Assembly: GCA_036497785.1 (NCBI GenBank)
Contig: DASXIW010000254.1
Span: 1-5,998, forward strand
Origin: DASXIW01 sp036497785
GTDB lineage: Bacteria > Pseudomonadota > Alphaproteobacteria > Acetobacterales > Acetobacteraceae
Length of the DNA stretch: 5,998 nucleotides
Direction of reading: 5' to 3'
The translations under genes were made by a program, and so were the position numbers. The notes under the pieces are model-generated. The model did not search any database. It had not been told where the DNA came from and saw only the letters and a program-made list of their open reading frames with translations. The first letter of the stretch is position 1. Each line of letters starts with the position of its first letter. Shown one piece after another: positions 1 to 5,019 of this stretch.

Positions 1-1
1 T

Positions 2-304
2 GGACTGATGTTCATGGTGCGGCGCGTCAAACTGGACTATCTCAAGCCGGCGCGGCTGGACGACTCGCTGGTGGTCGTGACACGACCGCTGGAAATCCGG
101 CTCGCGTCGATCGATCTGCGGCAGTGCTTCGTACGCCAGCAAATCTCGGCGGTGGAGCATGGCGAGGGGGGGCTGGCGGTGCTTGAAGTCCGGCTTGCGT
201 GCGTTACTCTGGCCAATCCGCGGCCTATGCGGATACCTGCGCGCTGGCGCGAGGCGCTGCAGGGTATGGATGGTCGCGAGAATGCCTCGTTCGGGGCGCA
301 ATGA
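2..304 (+). CDS. ybgC: YbgC-type acyl-CoA thioesterase, 3' part only
   Basis: The reading frame is open from the left edge (codons from base 2) to a TGA at 302-304, giving about 100 C-terminal residues; the true start lies outside the window and the ATG at 8 is internal. The segment matches the second half of the Tol-Pal-associated hotdog thioesterases: a Gly-Leu-Met-Phe-Met-Val-Arg-Arg strand, then a Tyr-x-x-Pro-Ala-Arg-Leu-Asp-Asp stretch before a Val-rich strand. It ends in the usual 'Ala-Cys-Val ... Lys/Arg-Pro ... Ile-Pro' tail. The N-terminal catalytic region (the family's active-site Asp) is not visible, so catalytic competence cannot be judged. In studied bacteria YbgC is cytoplasmic, hydrolyses acyl-CoA thioesters and usually heads the tol-pal operon, which fits its place 50 nt upstream of tolQ. 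It could be another 4-hydroxybenzoyl-CoA-thioesterase-like protein, but the context favours YbgC. Confidence 0.88.
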   Translation, partial: GLMFMVRRVKLDYLKPARLDDSLVVVTRPLEIRLASIDLRQCFVRQQISAVEHGEGGLAVLEVRLACVTLANPRPMRIPARWREALQGMDGRENASFGAQ

Positions 305-354
305 TGCCATGGTCCGGCAGGTAGTTGGGATGGCGGGTTTGAGGGGATAGAGCA

Positions 355-1074
355 GTGGATCGTGCGGTCGATGCCGCGAATCTCGGAGCGGCGAATCTCG
401 GCGATTTGTCGCTCTGGAGCCTGTTCATGCAGGCCGATATCGTTGTGAAGCTTGTCATGGTGGCGCTGATTCTCGCCAGCGTGTGGGTGTGGGCGATCGT
501 CTTCGAGAAATCCACCAGCCTGCGCCGCGCGAACCGTAGCGCCGATGCGTTCGAGGACAGGTTCTGGTCCGGCGGCAGTCTGGACGACCTGTATAGCGAG
601 GAGGGCGAGAAGCCCGAGCATCCGATGGCGGCCGTGTTCGGCGCGGCCATGGCGGAATGGCGGCGCAGCGCCCGCGTGGCCGGGGCCGATATTTCCCGCA
701 GCGGCGTGCGCGACCGGATCGACCGCGCCATGAACGTGACCGTGCAGCGCGAGATGGACCGGATGGAGCGCTGGATGATCTTCCTCGCCTCGGTCGGCGC
801 CACCGCGCCGTTCATCGGCCTGTTCGGCACAGTGTGGGGCATCATGCACAGCTTCTCGGCCATCGCAGCACAGCACAACACCAATCTCGCAGTGGTGGCG
901 CCGGGCATCGCGGAGGCGTTGTTCGCCACCGCCATCGGGCTGGTGGCGGCGATTCCTGCGGTGCTGGCCTACAACAAGATCAGCACGGATCTGGGGCGTT
1001 TTGCGTCTCGGCTGGAGGGCTTCGGCAGCGAGTTCAGCGCCATCCTGTCCCGCCAGAGCGAGGAGCGCGCCTGA
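355..1074 (+). CDS. tolQ: TolQ, proton-channel subunit of the Tol-Pal motor
   Basis: This 239-residue protein is close to the usual TolQ length (230 in E. coli) and belongs to the MotA/TolQ/ExbB family. TolQ is the inner-membrane subunit that, with TolR, converts the proton-motive force into movement of TolA. Three membrane segments are visible, at about residues 28-50, 141-163 and 183-207, with a large cytoplasmic loop between the first two. Strongly conserved blocks are Gly-Leu-Phe-Gly-Thr-Val-Trp-Gly-Ile-Met-His (155-165) and Ala-Pro-Gly-Ile-Ala-Glu-Ala-Leu (182-189). Thr159 and Thr192 align by a constant offset with the channel threonines 145 and 178 of E. coli TolQ. The GTG start is chosen because GAGGGG (341-346) sits 8 nt upstream and the N-terminus then matches TolQ length; the ATG at 427 would begin just before the first membrane segment and is less likely. 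The stop abuts the tolR ATG directly, so the two are probably translationally coupled. Confidence 0.97.
   Translation: MDRAVDAANLGAANLGDLSLWSLFMQADIVVKLVMVALILASVWVWAIVFEKSTSLRRANRSADAFEDRFWSGGSLDDLYSEEGEKPEHPMAAVFGAAMAEWRRSARVAGADISRSGVRDRIDRAMNVTVQREMDRMERWMIFLASVGATAPFIGLFGTVWGIMHSFSAIAAQHNTNLAVVAPGIAEALFATAIGLVAAIPAVLAYNKISTDLGRFASRLEGFGSEFSAILSRQSEERA
373..402 (+). repeat. 15-bp tandem duplication near the tolQ 5' end
   Basis: Two adjacent 15-base units, 373-387 and 388-402, agree at 13 of 15 positions and encode the pentapeptide Ala-Ala-Asn-Leu-Gly twice (TolQ residues 7-16). The repeat lies in the short periplasmic N-terminal tail and keeps the reading frame. It looks like a small slippage duplication; no function is implied. 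Confidence 0.8.
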
Positions 1075-1635
1075 ATGGCCGGCGGCCTCAACGGCAGCGG
1101 GCGGGGTTCGTCGCGCGGGCGGTACCGGCCATTGGCCGAGATCAACGTGACGCCGCTGGTCGACGTCATGCTGGTGTTGCTGATCATCTTCATGGTGACG
1201 GCGCCGCTGATCAGCAGCTCGGTGAATATCGACCTGCCGAAAGTGTCCGCGAGCCCGCTGAACCAGGACAGTGAGCCGCTGAAAGTGCAGATCGACGCGC
1301 AGGGCAACGTGTTCCTGCAGGACGATCCGGTGCAATTGCCCGAACTGGTCACCAAGCTGCAGGCCATCTCTCAGGACCAGAAGGACCGGCGGATCTTCCT
1401 GCGCGGCGACAAGGCGAATTCCTATGAACGCGTGCTGCAGGTGATGGCGACCATCATCCAGGGCGGTTTCACCAAGGTTGCGCTGCTGACCGATCCATCG
1501 GGCACGGCGGCTCCTGGCGGGGCGGCAAACGGGACAACGGGCCCGACACCGGTATCCAGCCCCGCGCCGCTGGCGCCAGCCCCCACCGTTCCGGCTGCGC
1601 CCGCCGCCTCGCCCAGGCGGCCGGGCAACGGCTGA
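1075..1635 (+). CDS. tolR: TolR, ExbD/TolR-family stator subunit
   Basis: TolR is a single-pass inner-membrane protein that forms the proton channel with TolQ and has a periplasmic domain that can contact peptidoglycan. The protein has 186 residues. It starts with a Gly/Ser/Arg-rich cytoplasmic tail, then the family signature 'Glu-Ile-Asn-Val-Thr-Pro-Leu-Val-Asp-Val-Met-Leu' at 22-33. Asp30 is the equivalent of the proton-carrying Asp23 of E. coli TolR, and the membrane segment runs to about residue 46. The periplasmic alpha/beta domain ends near residue 142, the full length of E. coli TolR. The remaining 44 residues (143-186) are an extra Pro/Ala/Gly/Thr-rich tail with no recognisable domain. 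The ATG immediately follows the tolQ TGA with no spacer. TolR is preferred over ExbD because of the flanking tolQ, tolA and tolB. Confidence 0.96.
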   Translation: MAGGLNGSGRGSSRGRYRPLAEINVTPLVDVMLVLLIIFMVTAPLISSSVNIDLPKVSASPLNQDSEPLKVQIDAQGNVFLQDDPVQLPELVTKLQAISQDQKDRRIFLRGDKANSYERVLQVMATIIQGGFTKVALLTDPSGTAAPGGAANGTTGPTPVSSPAPLAPAPTVPAAPAASPRRPGNG

Positions 1636-1672
1636 GCCGGGTGCGGACACAGGTATGCCCAGTGGCATTGGC

Positions 1673-1681
1673 GGGGGGAGG
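1673..1681 (+). promoter_or_regulatory. Closely spaced Shine-Dalgarno of tolA
   Basis: A G-rich run ending in GGAGG (1677-1681) lies only 2 nt before the GTG at 1684, tighter than usual; the upstream G-run 1673-1678 would give a more normal 5-nt spacing through G-U-tolerant pairing. No in-frame start lies further upstream in the tolR-tolA gap. A TTG at 1696 would give a 14-nt spacing and remove four residues, so it remains an alternative. Confidence 0.5.
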
Positions 1682-1683
1682 CC

Positions 1684-2670
1684 GTGACTCCCGAGTTGAA
1701 GCGCTCCATCGCGATTTCGGCCGTGTTGCATGGCGTGATCGCGGCGGTTCTGCTGCTCCGGTTGGATTTCTCGCCTATCGAGGAGCCGCCGCCGCAGGTG
1801 GATGTCGAACTCGCCATGGATACTGCCCAGCCACCGCAGCAAGCGGCCAAGGCGCAGCAATCCGGGCCGACGCCGGCCTCGGCCAAGGCGGATACGCCGA
1901 CGCCCGCGCCGCCTGCGCCGCAGCCGACGCCGCAGCCGCCTGCGCCGCCGCCACCGCCGCCCCCTCCGCCGCCACCACCCCCGCCGCCTCCGCCGACGCC
2001 GACGGCGCCGCCACCTCCCACGCCCGCGCCGCCGCCGCCCCCTCCGGCGCCATCGCCCACGCCTGTTCCGCCACCGCCGCCACCACCCCCGGCGCCGGCA
2101 GCGCCGCCGCCACCATTGCCGACGCCGCCCTTGCGGGTGCCGCCACCGCCGGTGCCGCCGCCGCCATCGCCGCCGAGCACGACGAGCCAGCCTAATCCCA
2201 GCACAAACGCGGCAGCGGACAGCAGGGAGCTCGATAACACGCTGGAGAAGCTGCGCGCCTTGCAGAAGCAGACCCAATCGGCGACGGCCAGGCCGAATCC
2301 CGTCAGGGGGGGCGCGCCGACGCCTGCCGGCAGCGCGCGCGGCGACATCACCGCCACGCTCAGCGCCGATCAGCGTGCCGCGATCGGCGACAAGGTGCGG
2401 GAATGCTGGACCAAGGATGCCGGCGCACTGAATGAGGACCAGATGCAGGTCATGTTGACGGTGACGTTGGACGCAAGCGGCACGGCGCGCCTCGTCGAGC
2501 CGGCCACATCGGACGTGGGACGGATCTCCGGAGATCCGCGCCTGCGAGCGTTCTTCGAACGCGCACGACGGGCAGTGCTGGATCCGCGCTGCGGCAACGA
2601 CCTGCTGCCCAAAGATAAACTCGTGAACAATGGCGCCCCGAACAGGTTGACCTTCCGGTTCAGCCCTTGA
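1684..2670 (+). CDS. tolA: TolA, proline-rich energy transducer
   Basis: The 328-residue protein has the three-part plan of TolA/TonB energy transducers. Residues 9-27 form an N-terminal membrane anchor with Ser12-x3-His16, the Ser/His pair that TonB and TolA use to engage the TolQ-TolR or ExbB-ExbD motor. Residues 72-164 are a periplasmic linker with 67 prolines in 93 residues by my count, including 17 in a row (88-104). A short helical stretch follows (about 186-200, Leu-Glu-Lys-Leu-Arg-Ala-Leu-Gln type). Residues about 220-328 form the C-terminal TolA-type domain, with Cys241-Trp242, Cys303 and a Leu-Thr-Phe-Arg-Phe ending; the cysteines could pair as in E. coli TolA. In E. coli the linker is a long Ala/Lys/Glu helix, so this linker is TonB-like while gene position and C-terminal domain say TolA. 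The role is to reach from the inner membrane to TolB and Pal. It is probably co-transcribed with tolR. Confidence 0.9.
   Translation: MTPELKRSIAISAVLHGVIAAVLLLRLDFSPIEEPPPQVDVELAMDTAQPPQQAAKAQQSGPTPASAKADTPTPAPPAPQPTPQPPAPPPPPPPPPPPPPPPPPTPTAPPPPTPAPPPPPPAPSPTPVPPPPPPPPAPAAPPPPLPTPPLRVPPPPVPPPPSPPSTTSQPNPSTNAAADSRELDNTLEKLRALQKQTQSATARPNPVRGGAPTPAGSARGDITATLSADQRAAIGDKVRECWTKDAGALNEDQMQVMLTVTLDASGTARLVEPATSDVGRISGDPRLRAFFERARRAVLDPRCGNDLLPKDKLVNNGAPNRLTFRFSP
1897..2175 (+). repeat. Low-complexity proline-codon tract in tolA
   Basis: The 279 bases covering TolA codons 72-164 consist mainly of CCG, CCA, CCC and CCT codons, with few purines other than G. All four proline codons are mixed, so the tract is not a perfect microsatellite. 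The complementary strand reads as repeated GG and GGG groups, which could favour G-rich secondary structure. The same composition creates long spurious frames on both strands. Confidence 0.92.
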
Positions 2671-2677
2671 GCGTGAC

Positions 2678-2683
2678 AGGTGA
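2678..2683 (+). promoter_or_regulatory. Shine-Dalgarno deciding the tolB start
   Basis: AGGTGA lies 4 nt before the ATG at 2688 and matches the 3' part of the consensus Shine-Dalgarno sequence. It supports ATG 2688 over the in-frame TTG at 2667 (which overlaps the tolA stop) and GTG at 2673, for which no comparable site is seen at a suitable distance. Confidence 0.55.
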
Positions 2684-2687
2684 AACG

Positions 2688-4103
2688 ATGACCAAAATGA
2701 TCAAGACGACACCCATCCCGGCTTCCGCCGAAACCGGGGCCGCCTTCAGCCGCCGGGGGCTGATGGCAGGATCGGCGGCCATGCTGGCGGCGCCCGCCAT
2801 CGCCCGCGCCCAGACACCGGCGCCGGCGCCATCCGCGGCACCGGGCAGCGCGGTGATCGACGTTAACCGGGCGCGCACCGATCCGATCCCCATGGCGATT
2901 CCGGCGCTGACCGGATCCGGTGGGGATTCCGACCGTCTCGGCAGCGACATAGCGAGCGTCATCACCAACGATCTCGGGCATTCCGGGCTGTTCCGTCCGA
3001 TCGATCCGGCTGCTTTCATCAACGCGGGGGCGGCCGGCGACGTACCGAATTTCGCCAACTGGAAGGCGATCGGCGCCCAGGCGCTGGTGACGGGGAAGGT
3101 GGAAAGCGCGGGCGGCAAGGCCCGGGTCGAGTTCCGGCTGTGGGACGTGCTGCCGCAACAGCAAATCCAGGGAACAGCCTACACCACCGACCTGTCGAAC
3201 TGGCGGCGCATCGCCCACATCATCAGCGACGTGATTTATGAGCGGCTGCTGGGCGAGAAGGGCTATTTCGACACGCGCATCGTCTATATCGCCGGCACCG
3301 GCCCGCGCGACCGGCGGATTAAGCGCCTGGCGATCATGGATCAGGACGGCGAGAACAACCGCTTCCTGACCGACGGTAGCTTCATGGCGCTGACGCCGCG
3401 CTTCCATCCCACCCGCGACCAGATCGCTTTCATGAGCTATCTGAACAACAAGCCGCGCGTGTTTCTGTTTGACCTGGGCACCGGGCGCCAGCAGGTTCTG
3501 GGCGATTTCGCCGGCATCACCCTCTCGCCCCGCTTCGCGCCGGACGGCAACAGCGTCATCATGGCGCAGACCCATGGTTCGGGTTCCGACATCTTCTCGG
3601 TGGGCCTGAACGGGGGTGGGACGCGGCGGCTGACCGATGGCGGCGGATCGATCAACGTCTCGCCCTGTTACAGTCCGGATGCTACCCAGATCGTGTTCAA
3701 CTCCGATCGCGGCGGGGATCAGCAACTTTACGTGATGGGCGCCGATGGGTCGGGCGTGAAACGGATCAGCTACGGCCAGGGGCAGTATGCCGATCCGGTC
3801 TGGTCGCCGCGTGGCGATCTGATCGCCTATACGCGTTTCGGCGGCGGCACGTTTTCGATCGGGGTCATGAAGCCGGACGGGTCGGGCGAGCGGATTCTGT
3901 CCGAGAGCTTTTTCTGCGAGGGACCGACCTTCGCCCCGAATGGCAGAGTTATTATGTTCTACCGCGAAACTCCTGCAACTGATAGCCGCGGACATGGCTT
4001 CTCTGCCAAGCTCGTTTCGATTGATATCACCGGCTTCAACGAGCGACCTGTGATTACGCCGACTGACGCGTCCGATCCGGCGTGGTCGCCGTTGCTGCAA
4101 TGA
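2688..4103 (+). CDS. tolB: TolB, periplasmic beta-propeller, Tat-type signal
   Basis: TolB is the periplasmic protein that binds Pal and TolA in alternation. From ATG 2688 it has 471 residues, somewhat above the usual 430. The N-terminus carries Ser-Arg-Arg-Gly-Leu-Met (Arg22-Arg23), then a weakly hydrophobic Ala/Gly/Met stretch and a signal-peptidase site Ala-Arg-Ala|Gln after residue 41. This is a twin-arginine-type signal, whereas E. coli TolB uses Sec. An Ala/Pro linker follows, then the TolB N-terminal domain (about 50-190). A C-terminal propeller shows repeated Ser/Thr/Asp-Pro-x-Phe/Tyr/Trp-x-Pro motifs at 236, 280, 325, 369, 412 and 463, about 44 residues apart. Start choice rests on the Shine-Dalgarno at 2678-2683; TTG 2667 would add seven residues and overlap the tolA stop. 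The 17-nt gap to tolA indicates co-transcription. Identity as TolB is firm; the Tat route is inferred from the motif. Confidence 0.96.
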   Translation: MTKMIKTTPIPASAETGAAFSRRGLMAGSAAMLAAPAIARAQTPAPAPSAAPGSAVIDVNRARTDPIPMAIPALTGSGGDSDRLGSDIASVITNDLGHSGLFRPIDPAAFINAGAAGDVPNFANWKAIGAQALVTGKVESAGGKARVEFRLWDVLPQQQIQGTAYTTDLSNWRRIAHIISDVIYERLLGEKGYFDTRIVYIAGTGPRDRRIKRLAIMDQDGENNRFLTDGSFMALTPRFHPTRDQIAFMSYLNNKPRVFLFDLGTGRQQVLGDFAGITLSPRFAPDGNSVIMAQTHGSGSDIFSVGLNGGGTRRLTDGGGSINVSPCYSPDATQIVFNSDRGGDQQLYVMGADGSGVKRISYGQGQYADPVWSPRGDLIAYTRFGGGTFSIGVMKPDGSGERILSESFFCEGPTFAPNGRVIMFYRETPATDSRGHGFSAKLVSIDITGFNERPVITPTDASDPAWSPLLQ

Positions 4104-4183
4104 TACGGGTGATGGAAAAAGAGGAGCTTTGGCGTGCTTTCCGACAAGGTGCGCAATAACTGGCCTTTAAACGGAGCGGGTTC

Positions 4184-4210
4184 TTGACCAGTATCGTTCC
4201 GGCGTCTAAG
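4184..4210 (+). promoter_or_regulatory. Possible promoter for pal
   Basis: TTGACC (4184-4189) matches five of six bases of the housekeeping -35 consensus. TCTAAG (4205-4210) matches four of six of the -10 but with a short 15-nt spacer; a 17-nt spacer gives only the poor TAAGCG. It lies in the 240-nt tolB-pal gap, where an internal promoter would let the abundant lipoprotein Pal be made at a higher level than the motor proteins. A start near 4217 would give a 5' leader of roughly 125 nt. The support is a consensus match only. Confidence 0.3.
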
Positions 4211-4241
4211 CGCCTGTCTTGCCTTAGGAACGTTGATTCCT
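4195..4241 (+). other. Competing inverted repeats upstream of pal
   Basis: CGTTCC (4195-4200) is complementary to GGAACG (4227-4232), enclosing a small hairpin GGCGT/GCGCC (4201-4205 with 4210-4214, one G-U pair). The AGGAA at 4226-4230 can instead pair with TTCCT (4237-4241) around a six-base loop. The two pairings exclude each other. The left arm would be present only in read-through RNA from tolB, not in RNA started at the candidate promoter. Stems are short, so chance is a real possibility. Confidence 0.3.
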
Positions 4242-4259
4242 TTCGGGTTTGCCCGCCGG

Positions 4260-4318
4260 GATCAGCGTTGCCGGTTCCGCTCCGCCAAGCGCCCATTAGG
4301 GCGTGACTATCGCTGATC
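4260..4318 (+). ncRNA. Candidate structured leader (three-way junction) of pal
   Basis: An outer stem of eight perfect pairs joins 4260-4267 (GATCAGCG) to 4311-4318 (CGCTGATC). Inside it two hairpins follow with no spacer. The first is 4268-4288, with TTG pairing CAA and CGG (4272-4274) pairing CCG (4282-4284) around one C-C mismatch. The second is 4289-4304, CGCCC/GGGCG closed by a G-U pair with an ATTA loop. A six-base linker (4305-4310) closes the junction. The pal Shine-Dalgarno AGGGA (4329-4333) begins 10 nt after the structure. No T-run follows, so it is not an intrinsic terminator. It may be a cis-acting leader affecting pal mRNA stability or translation, or a processed small RNA. I do not recognise it as a known family; the function is inferred from position and pairing only. 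Confidence 0.45.
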
Positions 4319-4343
4319 ATCACCTTCCAGGGACGCAATTGTT

Positions 4344-4814
4344 ATGAACATGAAGATTCTGGGCGCTTTCGCCGCTGTCGCCCTTCTGGCGGCCTGCTCG
4401 TCTCCCGAAACCACCACCACGGCCGGGGCGGCCGCGCCGGTTTCGACGGGCCCCACTCCGGGCAGCCAGGAAGACCTCGTCGCCAATGTCGGCGATCGGG
4501 TGTTCTATGACTTCAACCGTTCCAGCCTGACCCCCGATGCGCGCGCGACCCTCGACCGCCAGGCCGCTTGGCTGGCCAAGTATCCGCAGAACAACGTTCA
4601 AGTGGCCGGCAACTGCGATGAGCGGGGCACGGAAGAATACAACATCGCGCTCGGCCAGCGCCGGGCCAATGCCGACCGTGACTATCTGGTCGCCAGGGGC
4701 GTCGCCGCCGCGCGAATCACCACGATCAGCTATGGCAAGGATCGCCCGGTTGCGCTGGGTTCGGACGAGGCTGCCTACAAGCAGAACCGCAACGCTATCA
4801 CTTCGCTGAAGTAA
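4344..4814 (+). CDS. pal: Pal, peptidoglycan-associated outer-membrane lipoprotein
   Basis: The 156-residue precursor begins with a lipoprotein signal: Met-Asn-Met-Lys, a hydrophobic stretch, then the lipobox Leu-Ala-Ala-Cys with Cys18 as the lipidated residue. Ser at +2 fits outer-membrane sorting. A Thr/Ala/Gly/Pro-rich tether (about 20-45) leads to an OmpA-type peptidoglycan-binding domain (about 50-156). Its landmarks are Val-Phe-Tyr-Asp-Phe-Asn (53-58), Asn-Cys-Asp-Glu-Arg-Gly-Thr (90-96), Glu-Tyr-Asn-Ile-Ala-Leu-Gly (98-104), Arg106-Arg107 and Gln-Asn-Arg near the end. Asp92 and the Arg106/107 pair occupy the positions that bind meso-diaminopimelate in the family. Where many Pal proteins have Gly-His before the Asp-Glu-Arg-Gly motif, this one has Gly-Asn. 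ATG 4344 is chosen with AGGGA 10 nt upstream; ATG 4350 is a possible alternative. It is separated from tolB by 240 nt and followed by a terminator, so it may be expressed independently. Confidence 0.97.
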   Translation: MNMKILGAFAAVALLAACSSPETTTTAGAAAPVSTGPTPGSQEDLVANVGDRVFYDFNRSSLTPDARATLDRQAAWLAKYPQNNVQVAGNCDERGTEEYNIALGQRRANADRDYLVARGVAAARITTISYGKDRPVALGSDEAAYKQNRNAITSLK

Positions 4815-4907
4815 GGTCTGGGCTGTGCCGGGTGCAGTTGCCCGGCTCGTGCGGCCTTGCTGTGACGTTTGGGATGCCAAGCATGGCGGATCGGACGTAA
4901 GAATACC

Positions 4908-4943
4908 GAAACCGGCGGCCGTGAGGCCGCCGGTTTCTCTTTC
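4908..4943 (+). terminator. Intrinsic terminator after pal
   Basis: Bases 4908-4920 and 4925-4937 are perfectly complementary: 13 pairs, nine of them G-C, closed by a GTGA loop of the stable GNRA class. The stem is followed by TCTTTC (4938-4943), a modest T-rich tail. It stands 93 nt after the pal stop. With no long unbroken T-run, some read-through to cpoB is likely. The same hairpin could also protect the 3' end of pal mRNA. Confidence 0.82.
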
Positions 4944-5006
4944 ACCAACGCCTGTTTGGCGGGATGGAATATCCGGATCCGGCAAGCTGCTCGCAGCCGG
5001 TCCGAC

Positions 5007-5013
5007 AGGAGGA
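5007..5013 (+). promoter_or_regulatory. Strong Shine-Dalgarno deciding the cpoB start
   Basis: AGGAGGA lies 6 nt before ATG 5020, a near-ideal match and spacing. It fixes the start at the signal peptide and argues against the longer in-frame GTG at 4825, which would have to be translated through the terminator hairpin. I see no convincing promoter between the terminator and this site. Confidence 0.85.
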
Positions 5014-5019
5014 TTTCGC

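Noticed and set aside
183..210. Promoter-like pair TTGAAG and TACTCT within ybgC, upstream of tolQ
   Set aside because: The -10 half matches the consensus at only three of six bases and the pair sits in coding sequence; it is not distinguishable from chance.
1641..2195. Plus-strand frame of 184 codons overlapping tolA in another frame
   Set aside because: Its Ala-rich product arises from reading the CCG/CCA tract out of frame, and tolA accounts for the region.
37..2277. Long minus-strand open frame of 746 codons, very Arg-rich, across ybgC, tolQ, tolR and much of tolA
   Set aside because: It is antisense to several well-recognised genes. Its Arg-rich runs are the reverse reading of GC-rich codons and the proline tract, and no domain is recognisable.
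1422..2357. Minus-strand glycine-rich frame of 311 codons that resembles a PE-PGRS-like protein
   Set aside because: The glycine runs are simply the complement of the TolA proline codons; the + strand frame has a membrane anchor and a conserved C-terminal domain.
2370..4100. Minus-strand frame of 576 codons opposite tolB
   Set aside because: It mirrors the tolB coding frame and resembles no family; tolB is unmistakable on the + strand. Long antisense frames are expected at this GC content.
4112..4159. 15-codon frame just after tolB (Met-Glu-Lys-Glu-Glu-Leu-Trp ...), a possible leader peptide
   Set aside because: There is no convincing ribosome-binding site, no run of one regulatory amino acid, and no adjoining attenuator with a T-run.
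4825..5019. 65-codon in-frame N-terminal extension of cpoB from a GTG at 4825
   Set aside because: It would bury the signal peptide inside the protein and be translated through the terminator hairpin; ATG 5020 has a near-ideal Shine-Dalgarno.
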